The translations under genes and the position numbers were made by a program. Shown in pieces: positions 46,360 through 57,132 of a stretch of 64,000 nucleotides of DNA (within the stretch, counting starts at the first letter, position 1; each line of letters begins with the position of its first letter). The notes beneath the pieces are model-generated. The model worked only from the letters and a program-made list of their open reading frames with translations, was not told the DNA's origin and made no database searches. This stretch comes from Marinobacter pelagius (GTDB taxonomy: Bacteria > Pseudomonadota > Gammaproteobacteria > Pseudomonadales > Oleiphilaceae): the NCBI RefSeq assembly GCF_900114925.1, contig NZ_FOUR01000001.1, forward strand, positions 62,001-126,000. Direction: 5' to 3'.

Positions 46360-46368
46360 CCAGCTACC

Positions 46369-48594
46369 TCAATAGAACAGCTGGGTGAAGGAGAACCCTA
46401 TGTTGAGGTAGGCGCTCCAGTTGTCCTGGTTGTTGTAGGCACCCGCCAGCTGAACCGGCCCGAGGAAGGTATCCACCCCCGCAAACAGGCTCCAGGACCG
46501 GACCGAACCGTCCCAGCTGGCATCACTCAGGGAATCCCAGGCGTTGCCCGCCTCGAACCCGACACCGGCGAACCAGGGCATCAGCGGCCCACCAAAACTC
46601 TGGCTGGCGTAGGCGGAAGCCATGGCGGCGCTCTCACCAGTGATCTGGCCCGGGGCAAACGCTGACAGGCGCCGGAAGCCACCCAACCGGACATGGTTCT
46701 CAACCCCGGCCTCGCCCCGGGTCACATCCTCTGCAAACAACAGGCCCGTCAGGGTCAGGCCCTGCCAGCTTCCGGTGCCCAGGAGCAGCGTGGTCACCGA
46801 GTCGAAATGCCGGTCCGACCCCAGATCTTCCCGTTCAAACCGTGCTTTGACGCCGGCAAAAGCCCCGGCGGTCGGGAAAAACGAATCGTTCAGGGAATCA
46901 TGGACCAGTCGCAGTGTGAGGTTGCCCTGGTGGATAGCGTCATCCGGGGCGACCGGCTCCCCCACTTCCTCGTCCACCGTGGCATAGCCGCGGGTGTAGG
47001 TCAGTCGCGCCTCGGCATCACCGCCCAGCTCCATCCCCAGGGCCAGATCCGCGGATCTAAACGTCACGTCCACCTCGGCGATCTGCCGTCCGGCCTCGTC
47101 GTAGACGCCGAAATTGTCCCGGGAATATTCGCCACCCAGCGCCAGGAACCGGTCATAGCCATAGTCCAGGGGCTGATACCACTGGGTCCGGACCCAGGGC
47201 TCGGTCCCCAGTTGCAGGCCGGTATGCCATTCGCCCCCGAGCCGGTTGAGTTCGGTCATGCGCAGTGCGGAGGCGATATTGAAACGGGTTTCGCCGTCGA
47301 AATTGTCCTCGTAACCAAGGCCAAAGGACAGGTAATTGGGCCCCCAGGTCTTTTCCCGGGGCTGGATAACCAGCACCGTGCCATCCGGAGAAGGAGACAG
47401 TGAGTAGGAAACGGTTTCGTAATAGCCGAGACCGTAGATGCGCTTGAGATCCTCCTCCAGGGCCGGGACATCGAGGGGTTCACCAACGCGCTGGCGAATC
47501 CTTTCCCGCAGGAAATCCCTGGCCAGCCGTCGACTGCTCTCGATCTCGATGCGGGCAATCGGGCCGGCACTGAACGCCCTCGTGGCCATCCGCGCCTTGT
47601 AGCCGGTCCAGTCGGTGCGTGAAACCTGTAATGGTCTGAGCTCACTGGCATGGTTGCGAGCCGCGGTCGCGCCCAGTTCGAACAGCAGCGGCGCCTGGTA
47701 GAAGTCCGCCGAGGTGTGCCCTCGCAGATCCGGCCGGATCAGGATGTCCCGCTCATCAAGCAGATCCAGTTGCTGTTCCGTGTTGCGGCGGGTCAGGAGG
47801 GTGGTGAGCTGACCCACCACGGAAAAGGCCTCCCGCAGGTCATCGGTGTCCATGAGTGGATCGGTGATATCCACGGCGATGATCACGTCTGCCCCCATGT
47901 CCCTTGCAACACTCACCGGCAGGTTGTTGGCGACGCCCCCATCCACCAACAGGCGGCCGTCCAGCTCCACCGGGGCATAGACTCCTGGTATGCTCATGCT
48001 CGCCCGGACCGCCTCGGCGAGGTTGCCGCGGCCGATGACCACCTGCTCCCCCGTGGCCAGGTCGGTCGCCACCGCCCGGAACGGAATCGCCAGCCGGTCA
48101 AAGTCCTCCACCAGAGCGGCATTCCGGGTCAGTTCGTTGAGAATAAACCCCAGGTTCTGGCCGGCGACAATTCCGCCCCCGACGTGCAGGCCGTCGGCAC
48201 GGACACCGAGACCGGGCAGCACCGGAAACCGCCAGTCATCCTGCTTGCGCCGGATCGGTTTGTAGACCCGGCCGGGGTCATCCCGGAAACTGGATAGCCA
48301 GTCCAATTCGATGAACTGTTCCTCAATCCGGGCAACCGGCATGCCGGAGGCATAAAGGGCACCGACGGCCGAACCGGCGCTGGTGCCAACCACCACATCC
48401 ACCGGAATGTTCATCTCCTCCAGCACCCGGAGTACCCCGACATGGGCCATACCTTTGGCCCCGCCACCGCTGAGCACCAGACCCACCCGGGCACGCTCGC
48501 GCTCTTGTGCCAGCAGGGATGCCGGCGCCAGCAGGCACAGAAGCAGGATAAGCAGTGTTTTCAACGGTCGGGTCCTGTCGCCGGATACACTCAA
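46369..48594 (-). CDS. Patatin-like phospholipase with outer-membrane barrel (PlpD type)
   Basis: 741 residues. A signal peptide (cleavage near residue 29), then a patatin domain with GGGAKGMAHVGVL (oxyanion), the nucleophile GTSAGS (Ser72) and the DGG part of the dyad in LLVDGGVANNLPV. This is followed by a POTRA-like linker (IRQRVGEPLDVPALEEDLKRIYGL) and a 16-strand-type barrel ending SFTQLFY. This is the type Vd secretion architecture of Pseudomonas PlpD, a lipase displayed on or released from the outer membrane. It is coupled to the upstream gene by a 4-bp overlap. Confidence 0.9.
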   Translation of the reverse strand: MSVSGDRTRPLKTLLILLLCLLAPASLLAQERERARVGLVLSGGGAKGMAHVGVLRVLEEMNIPVDVVVGTSAGSAVGALYASGMPVARIEEQFIELDWLSSFRDDPGRVYKPIRRKQDDWRFPVLPGLGVRADGLHVGGGIVAGQNLGFILNELTRNAALVEDFDRLAIPFRAVATDLATGEQVVIGRGNLAEAVRASMSIPGVYAPVELDGRLLVDGGVANNLPVSVARDMGADVIIAVDITDPLMDTDDLREAFSVVGQLTTLLTRRNTEQQLDLLDERDILIRPDLRGHTSADFYQAPLLFELGATAARNHASELRPLQVSRTDWTGYKARMATRAFSAGPIARIEIESSRRLARDFLRERIRQRVGEPLDVPALEEDLKRIYGLGYYETVSYSLSPSPDGTVLVIQPREKTWGPNYLSFGLGYEDNFDGETRFNIASALRMTELNRLGGEWHTGLQLGTEPWVRTQWYQPLDYGYDRFLALGGEYSRDNFGVYDEAGRQIAEVDVTFRSADLALGMELGGDAEARLTYTRGYATVDEEVGEPVAPDDAIHQGNLTLRLVHDSLNDSFFPTAGAFAGVKARFEREDLGSDRHFDSVTTLLLGTGSWQGLTLTGLLFAEDVTRGEAGVENHVRLGGFRRLSAFAPGQITGESAAMASAYASQSFGGPLMPWFAGVGFEAGNAWDSLSDASWDGSVRSWSLFAGVDTFLGPVQLAGAYNNQDNWSAYLNIGFSFTQLFY

Positions 48595-49193
48595 CGCTTG
48601 TCCTTGTCGTCCTCGTCGACGAGGGACAGGTGCGAGACATCCGGGACCATGGGCGGCGGCAGCTCCCGCTCCACCCCGAGGTCCGAACCCGCAGGAGCCA
48701 GGGTCCAGTCATCCAGGTGCTCGAACATGGGTGCCTCGGCCTCCTGATGTTCAGCCAGGGTCACCCCGACGGGATCCAGGTTCAGGCCGCTGCCAGCGAG
48801 GATGTCATCCACCTTTTCTCCGGCCACCGGCAACCGGTCCCCCGGTTCCACCTCCGGAGTTGCGCCACCTCTGGCCGGCGCGGGGGCGCTGGCGCTCGGT
48901 TTGGGTACCGGTTCGCCGCGCTCCGGAGCCTCGGCCCCGGGACGGGATGGCTCTGGCGCAGGCCGGGCACCGGGCATGGGCTGCACATAGGCCACCATGC
49001 CGTGCTTTTTCAGCACCGCCCGGTACTTCTCGGCCTGGGCCTCCTCGAGTTTGTTGCGTATCACCACCGGCTGACCGCTGAACATCCGTTCGACCTGTTC
49101 GACAGAGGCCTTGAACAGGGCCCGGGCGTTATTTCTTGCCGTCTGCTCATCGGTTCCTGCAACACACTCGCCTTTGAATACCAGCTGAAACAT
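48591..49193 (-). CDS. Conserved hypothetical protein with Pro/Ala-rich middle
   Basis: 200 residues. The first ~65 residues form a compact domain (MFQLVFKGECVAGTDEQTAR to KHGMVAYVQPM) with a helical segment VERMFSGQPVVIRNKLEEAQ that I have seen in pseudomonad hypothetical proteins. The rest is low complexity, rich in Pro, Ala, Gly and Glu, probably disordered. No signal peptide. The ATG at 49193 is chosen because the upstream frame is Arg/Ala-rich without conserved character. Its last bases overlap the start of the patatin gene, so it may help or regulate that secreted lipase; that is inference. Confidence 0.7.
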   Translation of the reverse strand: MFQLVFKGECVAGTDEQTARNNARALFKASVEQVERMFSGQPVVIRNKLEEAQAEKYRAVLKKHGMVAYVQPMPGARPAPEPSRPGAEAPERGEPVPKPSASAPAPARGGATPEVEPGDRLPVAGEKVDDILAGSGLNLDPVGVTLAEHQEAEAPMFEHLDDWTLAPAGSDLGVERELPPPMVPDVSHLSLVDEDDKDKR

Positions 49194-49396
49194 GGCTCTC
49201 TCCCTACCGTTTTCGCTCTTGAAAGAATAGTTGATCCGCTCGCCCCGGGCAGCCCGGACTGACTGTATCCGGACTGCAAACAATTGAAAAACTTTTGCCG
49301 CCGCCAGCGTAAATAGAGACACACTCTGCAATAATGGCCTGTAACGAGATGTTACACTTTGTTACACTACCCAAAAGGAAACCAGGGAGTGGACAC

Positions 49397-49762
49397 ATGA
49401 GCCTTCGAACCTTATCCCGCACCATCATCGCCGGCCTCCTCCTGGCAGCGCCAGTGGCACACGCCGAAAACATTGATGTGCTGATGAGCCAGATCTTCCC
49501 CCAGCAGCAGGCCACCTACATCGGCTATGAAAGCATCATCCGCGAGGATATTCCGGTGGCGGCAACGGTGGACCGCAAATACCTGATCGTGGATTTCCGC
49601 TTCGCCGCGGGCGAACCGCCCACCGAGCAGCTGCAGGCCAGCGTCCACAAGGTCTGTATGACCCTGCTGAAGGATCGCGACCTGATCCGCAACCTGTCCG
49701 AATCCGGCTACGACATGGTCTCTGTAGCCTTTGACCGGCGCTCCCAGTTCGACTGTCTGTAA
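49397..49762 (+). CDS. Hypothetical periplasmic protein with two cysteines
   Basis: 121 residues. A signal peptide (cleavage after AHA, near residue 23) is followed by a small mature domain with Cys in VHKVCMTLL and in the C-terminal FDCL, a pair likely to form a disulfide. I recognise no family. The ATG at 49397 has GGGAGTGG 5-12 bp upstream. It converges on the sensor kinase gene with 11 bp between stop codons, and is divergent from the hypothetical gene at 48591-49193. Confidence 0.7.
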   Translation: MSLRTLSRTIIAGLLLAAPVAHAENIDVLMSQIFPQQQATYIGYESIIREDIPVAATVDRKYLIVDFRFAAGEPPTEQLQASVHKVCMTLLKDRDLIRNLSESGYDMVSVAFDRRSQFDCL

Positions 49763-49773
49763 CCAGCGGCAGG

Positions 49774-52563
49774 TCAGCCCTGCCGCCCCAGCAGCTTCGG
49801 AAATGACTCCAGCGCACTGTTCACCGCATCCAGATTGAACGCTTCCACATCCGCCAGCAGTTTTTCGCCGTAGCGGGTGACCGACGGTGACCGATGCCGC
49901 TGTCCCCAGGCCACGACCCGCCGGGCAAAATCCTTCATCTGTTCCGGGTCGCCACTCTCGCGGACCGTTTTCCACTCATCGCCAAAGTCCCGGGCCAGCT
50001 GCTCCCGCAGCCAGCCGCGCTCCTGCATGCTCAGGGTCTGGGCCAGCAGACGTTCTTCTTCTTTCGGCTCACCGTCCTCCTCGGCCTGCTCCACTGTCGC
50101 TTCCACTTTCGGCAAGGTGACGGTGAATACCGAGCCCGCGCCGGGTTCGCTTTCCACCGCCAGCTCCCCACCCATCATGCGCGCCAGCTTGCGGCTGATC
50201 GCCAACCCCAGGCCGGTGCCGCCATAACGCCGGGTATTCTGCCCTTCCTGCTGTTCGAAGGCATCGAAGATCCGGTCCAGCTGGTCCGGAGCTATTCCGA
50301 TCCCGGTATCACTGACCGTGACTACCAGTTGATAGAACTGGCGGTCCGTCGTTTTGCCATCCTCGTCGGGAGCGTTTTTCAGTGGTTTTGCCGTGGCGCG
50401 GACAGTCACGCCCCCCTCGTGGGTGAACTTGATGGCATTGCCCACCAGGTTAAACAGGACCTGACGCAGCCGGGTCTCGTCCAGCATCATGGCCGCGGGC
50501 ATTCTCGAATCCACGCTCACTTCCAGGGTAATGCCCTGATCGCGGGCGCGAAGATCGAAAATATGCCGGACATCGCTCAGCAGGCGGCGCACCGATACCG
50601 CCGAATAATCCAGGCGCATCTTGCCGGCCTCGATCCGGGACAGGTCCAGGATGTCATTGATCAGCATCAGCAGGCTGCGGCTGCCGGCACGGATGGCGTC
50701 CAGGTAACTGCGCTGCTGGGGATCGGTCACGCTGTTGCTGAGCAGGTCGCTGTAACCGATCACGGCATTCATCGGGGTCCGGATCTCATGGGACATGTTG
50801 GCCAGGAACTCGCTCTTGGCCCGGCTTGCGGCCTCGGCCTCCCGGGCCAGTCGCTCGGCCTCGAGCTTGGCTGCGCGCAATTCGTCCTCGCTTCGGCGCA
50901 GGGCGTTCTCCGAGCGGATCCGTTCGTCCACCTCCCGGGACAGTTTCCGGTTCCAGTACAGGAAGATCAGCACCACCACGATGGCGATCAGCACCACCCG
51001 GCGTACGACGGTGTAGTCGGTTTCCTGTTCGATATCCAGGTGAATCCAGCGGTTATAGATGGACTCGGTTTCCGACGCCTCCAGGTTTGACAGCCCCTTG
51101 TTCAGGATCCGGTGCAACTCCGGGTTGTCCTTGCGCACCGCCAGCCTGAGATCGTACTGGTAGGGAGTAATACTGGTGATCCTCAGATTGGACAATCCCA
51201 GGCGGGCGACCGTGTAGCTGACCGCCGGGATGTGGGTCACCATGACATCCAGATCGCCATTGGAGAGCGCCAGCAGCCCCTCCTCCACATCCCCCATGGG
51301 ATAGAGATCCAGGTTGGGGTGGTTGATCAGCAGATAATCGTGGGCGGCATGGCGATTGACGACACCCACACGCTCACCCCGCAACTCCCGAAGATCGCCG
51401 ATAAACCGGCCGTCATCCCGGATCACCAGGGCAATGGGCACATTCAGATAGGCGCGGGTGAACAGGTATTCGTTTTCGGTGCGGGGCGTTCTGGACAGGC
51501 CGGGCAGGATGTCCACCTCACCTTCCATCAGCTGCTGTTCTGCCCGGGAGCGGTCCTCGACCAGGCTTCGGCTGAAGCGGATGCCCAGCTCGGTTTCCAG
51601 CCGGGTCACCAGGTCTGCCACCAGACCGGTGGGTCTTTCGTCCTGCTCATACTCGAACGGCGGCCAGTCCGAGCGGAAGGCCACCCGCAGGTTGGGATTG
51701 CGTTTGAGCCAATCCAGATCGGTGGCTGACAGCTCGACGCCACTGCGCTCCATGGACGGCACATCCGCCTGCAGCCAGGATTGACGGATCACGCGGTGCT
51801 CATTGTGGCTGATGGCGGCAATTGCGCTGTCGAGCACCCGGAACAGGCGATCCTGCTTTGCCGGCACCTGGAGCGTCACATCCACCTGCTTGTCATCAAG
51901 CAGCCTGGCCAGGCCGATGCCGTTAATCATCGCCGACTGCAGATAGTCCGACACCACCGGTACCGGCCCGACAAACGCCTGTGCCTGACCGGAGAGCACG
52001 GCACTGACCGCCTCACCGATCCCGTTCACCGGCACTGGCTGAAACTCTTCCACCGGTTCGAGCATCGCATACTGGTTGGTGTCGCCGTCGATGATGGCGA
52101 CCTGCCCACCCTCCAGATCCGCAAGGGACTGGATGGCGGCGTCACCGGCACTGACAAACAGCCCGTAGGTCAGCGTCATCAGTGGCTTGGTCATGCGCTG
52201 GCCACCAGAGATGCGGACTCCCGGTGCATGGGTGGTCAGCAACGCATCGGTCTCCGGCGGGACGGCGTCGGGTTGTTCACTGTCACCCAGGACCACCGGA
52301 TCCACCGGCACACCCAGCTTGTCGGACAGGCGGGCCAGATAATCGATGTAGGTTCCGGCCAGCACGCCGTCACCGGTATCGAAAACCAGCGGCACCTGCC
52401 CGCCCCGGACGCCCACCACAAACCGTTCCTGCTGCTGCAGCCACTCCAGATCAGACTGGCCAAGCACCGGCGCTGGCGAGGGCTGGGGAGGATCCGCCAG
52501 GACGGGGGATTGAAACAGGCCGAACAGGCTGCATAGTAACAGGGAGCGAAGGACGACCTTCAC
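49774..52563 (-). CDS. Sensor histidine kinase with two periplasmic SBP_bac_3 domains
   Basis: 929 residues. A signal peptide (cleavage near residue 23), two tandem bacterial extracellular solute-binding (SBP_bac_3) domains in the periplasm (about 35-265 and 275-500), one membrane helix ([19 protein letters not shown], about 515-535), HisKA with His592 in [17 protein letters not shown], and an HATPase_c domain with DTGIGI and [15 protein letters not shown] helical C-terminal domain of about 110 residues replaces the receiver and phosphotransfer domains of BvgS/EvgS. No response regulator gene is adjacent, so its partner is elsewhere. Amino acids or other small solutes are likely ligands. Confidence 0.9.
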   Translation of the reverse strand: MKVVLRSLLLCSLFGLFQSPVLADPPQPSPAPVLGQSDLEWLQQQERFVVGVRGGQVPLVFDTGDGVLAGTYIDYLARLSDKLGVPVDPVVLGDSEQPDAVPPETDALLTTHAPGVRISGGQRMTKPLMTLTYGLFVSAGDAAIQSLADLEGGQVAIIDGDTNQYAMLEPVEEFQPVPVNGIGEAVSAVLSGQAQAFVGPVPVVSDYLQSAMINGIGLARLLDDKQVDVTLQVPAKQDRLFRVLDSAIAAISHNEHRVIRQSWLQADVPSMERSGVELSATDLDWLKRNPNLRVAFRSDWPPFEYEQDERPTGLVADLVTRLETELGIRFSRSLVEDRSRAEQQLMEGEVDILPGLSRTPRTENEYLFTRAYLNVPIALVIRDDGRFIGDLRELRGERVGVVNRHAAHDYLLINHPNLDLYPMGDVEEGLLALSNGDLDVMVTHIPAVSYTVARLGLSNLRITSITPYQYDLRLAVRKDNPELHRILNKGLSNLEASETESIYNRWIHLDIEQETDYTVVRRVVLIAIVVVLIFLYWNRKLSREVDERIRSENALRRSEDELRAAKLEAERLAREAEAASRAKSEFLANMSHEIRTPMNAVIGYSDLLSNSVTDPQQRSYLDAIRAGSRSLLMLINDILDLSRIEAGKMRLDYSAVSVRRLLSDVRHIFDLRARDQGITLEVSVDSRMPAAMMLDETRLRQVLFNLVGNAIKFTHEGGVTVRATAKPLKNAPDEDGKTTDRQFYQLVVTVSDTGIGIAPDQLDRIFDAFEQQEGQNTRRYGGTGLGLAISRKLARMMGGELAVESEPGAGSVFTVTLPKVEATVEQAEEDGEPKEEERLLAQTLSMQERGWLREQLARDFGDEWKTVRESGDPEQMKDFARRVVAWGQRHRSPSVTRYGEKLLADVEAFNLDAVNSALESFPKLLGRQG

Positions 52564-52658
52564 TGGATATCCTCCCGGGATTCGCTAAAGTTCAGTGAAC
52601 AATACCTGCAAACGTTGGCGATTTCATTCAGACACCCTCAACCAGGAGATAGTACTCC

Positions 52659-52892
52659 ATGGACACCAGTAAACATTCCCTGAGCACCCTGTTCGAGCAA
52701 CTCGGCCTGGCCTCCGATGACAAGAGCATCGAGGACTTTGTCGCCAGGCATTCCCCGCTCCCGCGGGAGATTGCCCTGCAGGACGCTCCGTTCTGGTCGG
52801 AAAGCCAGTCCCACTTCCTGGAAGAAGGGCTGGAAGAGGACAGTGACTGGGCCGAAATCATCGACGAGCTGGACGCAATGATGCGTCACTGA
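52659..52892 (+). CDS. DUF2789 domain-containing protein
   Basis: 77 residues, acidic, soluble. The N-terminal MDTSKHSLSTLFEQLGL and the ALQDAPFWSESQSHFLEEGL block are typical of DUF2789, a small family of unknown function. AACCAGGAGATAG provides the ribosome site. The stop codon overlaps the end of xerC on the opposite strand by 7 bp. Confidence 0.85.
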   Translation: MDTSKHSLSTLFEQLGLASDDKSIEDFVARHSPLPREIALQDAPFWSESQSHFLEEGLEEDSDWAEIIDELDAMMRH

Positions 52893-53815
52893 TCGTCGGG
52901 ACCGGGTCCGGATTTGTTGCGCCGGGCCCGAGGATGACTCTGGTCATAGACCCGCGCCAGATGCTGGAAATCAAGGTGGGTATAGACCTGGGTGGTGGCG
53001 ATATCGGCATGGCCCAGCAGTTCCTGGACCGCCCTCAGATCGCCACTGGACTCCAGCATATGACTGGCGAAGGAATGCCGTAACAGATGGGGATGCAGTT
53101 TCTGGTCAGCGCCCCGGGTAATACCCCAGCGCCCCAGCCGCGACTGGATACTGCGACGGCTGAGCCGGTCCCCCCGACGACTGACGAAGACCGCCTTCTC
53201 ACCCTCCGGTGCCAGCTCCGGTCGCACCGACAGCCAGGCCCGGATGGCGTCCACGGCCTTGCGCCCCACCGGCAGAACCCGTTCCTTGTTGCCTTTACCG
53301 ATTACGCGCACTTCCCCCGCTCGCAGGTCCAGCGATTCAAGATTGAGATCCGCCAGTTCCGACAGCCGCAAACCGGAGGAATACATCAGCTCGAACATGC
53401 ACAGATCCCGCACCTCGAGGGGGTCGTCAGGACTGGCATCGAGCAACTGGCTGAGCTGGTCCACGTCTGCCACCCGGGGCAAACGTCGGCCGCTTTTGGG
53501 GGCACGGACATCCACTGCCGGGTTGTCCGTCACCAGCCGTTCCCGCAGCAGGAAGTTATAGAACCGGCGAATGGCCGAAAGATGACGGGCGATGCTGCGG
53601 CCGCTCAACCCTTGCCGGCTGAGGACCGCTACATAACGGCGCAGGTCATGGCTGAGCAGCAACCGCCACTGGTCACGGCCGGACTCCGCCAGCCAGAGAG
53701 CGAGCCGGTTCAGATCCCGCTCATAACTGTCACAGGTACGCGGCGAATGGCGCTTCTCGGAAGCCAGGTGGCGCACGAACCGGGACAGTGGTTCCTGCAG
53801 GGAATCGGGCAACAT
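52886..53815 (-). CDS. xerC: Site-specific tyrosine recombinase XerC
   Basis: 309 residues. N-terminal core-binding SAM-like domain and C-terminal catalytic domain with the conserved Arg in SGLRLSELADLN, Lys in VIGKGNKERVLPVG, His-x2-Arg in HLLRHSFASHML and the Tyr nucleophile in TTQVYTHLD. With XerD it resolves chromosome dimers at dif. The ATG at 53815 follows the DUF484 stop by 25 bp; the frame extends 21 codons upstream into that gene. It ends the lptM-lysA-dapF-DUF484-xerC cluster, and is a housekeeping gene rather than a mobile-element integrase. Confidence 0.95.
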   Translation of the reverse strand: MLPDSLQEPLSRFVRHLASEKRHSPRTCDSYERDLNRLALWLAESGRDQWRLLLSHDLRRYVAVLSRQGLSGRSIARHLSAIRRFYNFLLRERLVTDNPAVDVRAPKSGRRLPRVADVDQLSQLLDASPDDPLEVRDLCMFELMYSSGLRLSELADLNLESLDLRAGEVRVIGKGNKERVLPVGRKAVDAIRAWLSVRPELAPEGEKAVFVSRRGDRLSRRSIQSRLGRWGITRGADQKLHPHLLRHSFASHMLESSGDLRAVQELLGHADIATTQVYTHLDFQHLARVYDQSHPRARRNKSGPGPDDQ

Positions 53816-53840
53816 CGTGGCGACGGCCCCCGCTGACACG

Positions 53841-54587
53841 CTATCGGGACTCCGCGCTGATTTCGGCCACCGGGGCACTGCCGGTGTGGCGCTGGATCAT
53901 GGGGGGCAGCAGTCGACTGAGGGTGTCGCTGATGTAACTCAGGAACAGTGACCCCATGCTCTGATCGAAGTAGCCGGGTTGGCAGCTTCCCACCGCAAAC
54001 ACGCCCACCAGTTCCTCACGACGCAGGGGCACCAGGGCAACCGAGGCAATCGGCTCTTCCCGGTCCGGGAACAGGAACTCCCGCTCGCTCTCCCGGAACT
54101 GTCCACAGACCGCCCGCTCGCCGTCCAGCAGCATGCCCAGCCGCTCCCTCGCCAGCTCCGGACCGACCACATGCAGGGCACCCTGCGACGCTTCGGGCAG
54201 GTCCTGATCGGTAAACAGCAGGACCGAGGCAGCATCCAGGCCGAAGTCGCCCCGGATGGAATCATCGATGGCGGCCGCCATGTCATTGAGGGTTCGGGCC
54301 TCGATCACCTGCATCAGCAGCCGCTTGCTTTTCCCGAACAGTCGGTCGTTATGACGGGCGATGGAGACCAGCTCAACCAGTTCCCGGCGCAGGGTATCGC
54401 GCTGCTCGCGGAACAGGTGGACCTGTCGCTCCACCAGGGAGATGGCGCGCCCGCTGTCATGGGGCAGAGTCAGGCTGCGCAACAGCTCATCCTGCTCAAC
54501 AAAGAAGTCAGGATTGGCCCTCAGGTAGTCGGCCACCTGTTCTGGCGTGAGGTCTTCGGCCTTCTTGCGGACCGTCTGCTCTGTCAT
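53841..54587 (-). CDS. DUF484 family protein
   Basis: 248 residues. A short N-terminal helical segment (VADYLRANPDFFVEQDELL) is followed by a coiled-coil and a GAF-like domain. The family is nearly always found between dapF and xerC; its function is unknown. No signal peptide. It is 17 bp downstream of dapF and 25 bp upstream of xerC. Confidence 0.9.
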   Translation of the reverse strand: MTEQTVRKKAEDLTPEQVADYLRANPDFFVEQDELLRSLTLPHDSGRAISLVERQVHLFREQRDTLRRELVELVSIARHNDRLFGKSKRLLMQVIEARTLNDMAAAIDDSIRGDFGLDAASVLLFTDQDLPEASQGALHVVGPELARERLGMLLDGERAVCGQFRESEREFLFPDREEPIASVALVPLRREELVGVFAVGSCQPGYFDQSMGSLFLSYISDTLSRLLPPMIQRHTGSAPVAEISAESR

Positions 54588-54604
54588 CGCGTTCTCCCGG
54601 GCTG

Positions 54605-55519
54605 TCAGGACCGTTGTCTGTTGGAACGACCGCTCTTGCGGCGGCGGGCATGGTTGTCACCTGGCAGTCGCAACTGCCCTTCAAACACTGTAGTTGCAGG
54701 GCCTTCCATCATAACAGGCGCCCCCTCACCCTGCCATTCGATGACCAACTTGCCACCGCGCAGCTCCACTTCCACCCGCTGGTCGAGCAAGCCGCGGATA
54801 TTGCCGGCCACCACGGCGGCACAGGCACCGCTGCCGCAGGCCAGGGTCTCGCCGGAGCCCCGCTCGAACACCCGCAAACGGGCATGGCCACGGTCGAGGA
54901 TCTGCAGGAACCCGATGTTGGCCCGGGCCGGAAACCGGGGGTGGCGTTCCAGCAACGGCCCCAGGGTTTCCACCGGCGCCGTGTCGACGTCATCCACCAC
55001 CAGCACGCCGTGGGGGTTACCCATGGAGACCGCACTGAGCTCCACGGTCTGGCCGTCCACATCCACGGTGTAGACATCCTTGCGACGGTCGGCGGCAAAC
55101 GGGATCGCCGGCGGATTGAGTTCGGGCACGCCCATGTTGACCATCACCATGCCATCCTTCCCGACCCGCAGCTCAATCACACCCCCGGCGGTCTGGACCC
55201 GGATGACCTTCTTGTTGGTCAGGCGCTGATCCCGCACGAACCGGGCGAAGCAACGGGCACCGTTGCCACACTGCTCCACTTCCGAACCGTCGGCATTGAA
55301 AATGCGGTAACGGAAATCCACGTCCGGCAGGCCGGGAGGCTCAACCACCAGCAACTGATCGAAGCCGATACCGAAATTCCGGTCCGCCAGTTCCCGGATC
55401 ATCTCCGGACGCAGCCGGAAGGGCTGGCTGATGGCATCCACCACCATGAAGTCGTTACCCAGGCCATGCATCTTGGTGAACCGGAGGGTCGGACCCTGGC
55501 TGCGTCGCTGCTGACTCAT
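54605..55519 (-). CDS. dapF: Diaminopimelate epimerase
   Basis: 304 residues. It converts LL- to meso-diaminopimelate for lysine and peptidoglycan. The two catalytic Cys are in [13 protein letters not shown] and [18 protein letters not shown] lies 6 bp before the ATG at 55519. An earlier in-frame ATG at 55537 overlaps the lysA stop (ATGA) but lacks a visible ribosome site. A short C-terminal basic tail ([16 protein letters not shown]) extends beyond the usual end. Confidence 0.95.
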   Translation of the reverse strand: MSQQRRSQGPTLRFTKMHGLGNDFMVVDAISQPFRLRPEMIRELADRNFGIGFDQLLVVEPPGLPDVDFRYRIFNADGSEVEQCGNGARCFARFVRDQRLTNKKVIRVQTAGGVIELRVGKDGMVMVNMGVPELNPPAIPFAADRRKDVYTVDVDGQTVELSAVSMGNPHGVLVVDDVDTAPVETLGPLLERHPRFPARANIGFLQILDRGHARLRVFERGSGETLACGSGACAAVVAGNIRGLLDQRVEVELRGGKLVIEWQGEGAPVMMEGPATTVFEGQLRLPGDNHARRRKSGRSNRQRS

Positions 55520-55533
55520 CTCCTGCTCCCCGG

Positions 55534-56784
55534 TCATTCCGGCAGACAACTTTCAGGGGCGAGCTGGTCCTCCAGGGTTTCCCGGCGGCGCACCACGTGA
55601 ACCTGGTCACCGTCCACCATGAGTTCGGGGGGACGGTTGCGGGTGTTGTAATTGGAGCTCATGACGAAACCATAGGCGCCGGCGGAGCGAACCGCCAGCA
55701 AGTCTCCCGCCTGCAGGCGCAGATGACGGTCCTTGCCCAGGAAATCTCCGGTCTCGCACACCGGCCCGACCAGGTCCCAGGCTTTCTCTTCGCCGTCCTG
55801 GTGCGGCCGGACCGGAATGATGGATTGCCAGGCACTGTACAGGGCCGGACGAATCAGGTCGTTCATGGCGGCATCGATGATGGCGAAATTGCGGTGTTCG
55901 GTGCACTTCAGGAATTCAACACGGGTCACCAGGATCCCGGCGTTGGCGGCGATCGAGCGCCCCGGCTCGAGGATCAGCTCCAGGTTACGGTCACCCAGGC
56001 GTTCCGCCAGGGCCTTCACATAGTCTGACGGCTGTGGCGGTTGCTCCTGGTCATAGGTCACCCCCAGGCCGCCGCCCATGTCCAGATGACGAATCCGGAT
56101 ACCCTGTTCCACCAGGGTATCGATCAGCGCCAGCACCCGGTCCAGGGCATCCAGGAACGGCGATACCGAAGTCAGCTGGGACCCGATATGACAATCCACG
56201 CCATGGATTTCCAGGTTCGGAAGGGCCGCGGCCCGGGCATAGACCTGCGGCGCCTCGGCGATATCGATACCGAACTTGTTCTCTTTCAGACCGGTGGAAA
56301 TGTAGGGATGGGTCCCGGCATCGACATCGGGGTTGACCCGCAAAGAGATCGGGGCCTTAACCCCCAGCTCGCCGGCCACCTGGTTCAGGCGGTCCAGTTC
56401 GGTGTCTGACTCCACGTTGAAGCAACGTACCCCCGCTTCCAGGGCACGTTTCATTTCCCACTCCTGCTTGCCGACGCCGGAGAACACCACCTTGCCGGCC
56501 TCACCCCCGGCACGGAGCACCCGCTCCAGCTCACCCGCCGACACGATATCGAAGCCGGCACCCAGGCGGGCCAGCACATTCAGTACCGCCAGGTTGCTGT
56601 TGGCCTTGACCGCATAGCACACCAGGTGCGGACGGCCCTTCAGGGCGTCGTCGTAGGCCCGGTAATGGCGCTCAAGGGTGGCCCGGGAATAGATATAGGC
56701 CGGCGTGCCGAAGCGCGCGGCAATTTCGGAGACAGGGACGTCTTCGGCGTATAGCTCGCCGTTACGGTAGTTGAAGTGGTCCAT
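55534..56784 (-). CDS. lysA: Diaminopimelate decarboxylase
   Basis: 416 residues. PLP-dependent fold III decarboxylase that makes lysine from meso-diaminopimelate. The PLP Lys is Lys60 in [17 protein letters not shown] and the phosphate-binding segment [13 protein letters not shown] follow, and the active-site Cys is in [11 protein letters not shown]. It is 35 bp downstream of lptM. Confidence 0.96.
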   Translation of the reverse strand: MDHFNYRNGELYAEDVPVSEIAARFGTPAYIYSRATLERHYRAYDDALKGRPHLVCYAVKANSNLAVLNVLARLGAGFDIVSAGELERVLRAGGEAGKVVFSGVGKQEWEMKRALEAGVRCFNVESDTELDRLNQVAGELGVKAPISLRVNPDVDAGTHPYISTGLKENKFGIDIAEAPQVYARAAALPNLEIHGVDCHIGSQLTSVSPFLDALDRVLALIDTLVEQGIRIRHLDMGGGLGVTYDQEQPPQPSDYVKALAERLGDRNLELILEPGRSIAANAGILVTRVEFLKCTEHRNFAIIDAAMNDLIRPALYSAWQSIIPVRPHQDGEEKAWDLVGPVCETGDFLGKDRHLRLQAGDLLAVRSAGAYGFVMSSNYNTRNRPPELMVDGDQVHVVRRRETLEDQLAPESCLPE

Positions 56785-56819
56785 GAATGTCCTGATTTGT
56801 TAAGCGGGTACGCGGTTGC

Positions 56820-56990
56820 TCAGTTATCACTCTGTTCACGGTCTTCCTCGGCCTGGCCGTCGGTCACGGCCCCGACCGCCTCGCTGGCCGTGGCTCCGCC
56901 CTGGTCGCGGTACAACGGGCCCTTCTGGCCACAGCCTGCCAGCGACAGGGTAAACACGAGGCTGAAGATCGCAAAAAGTCGAAAAGGCAT
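56820..56990 (-). CDS. lptM: LptM (YifL-like) lipoprotein
   Basis: 56 residues. A lipoprotein signal with lipobox LSLAGC (Cys near residue 20) followed by GQKGPLY, the hallmark of LptM/YifL. LptM associates with the LptD-LptE complex and helps its oxidative maturation. The frame extends upstream, but MPFRLFAIFSL at 56990 gives the proper signal peptide. It heads the lysA-dapF cluster, the usual position in gammaproteobacteria. Confidence 0.9.
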   Translation of the reverse strand: MPFRLFAIFSLVFTLSLAGCGQKGPLYRDQGGATASEAVGAVTDGQAEEDREQSDN

Positions 56991-57132
56991 GGGCGCCCCC
57001 GGAAAGTTGCTTTGGCGCAGTATACCTGACACCCATGGCAGCGGGCGAGACACTGCACCGGACCCGGAGCTTCTTTTCCATGGCAGTATCAGTATCATGG
57101 AGCCACTGTCCGACACCTGAGGCTACCCGCAC

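Noticed and set aside
52886..53815. Tyrosine recombinase as evidence of an integrated element
   Set aside because: Sequence and the lysA-dapF-DUF484 context identify chromosomal XerC; there are no attachment repeats or phage genes nearby.
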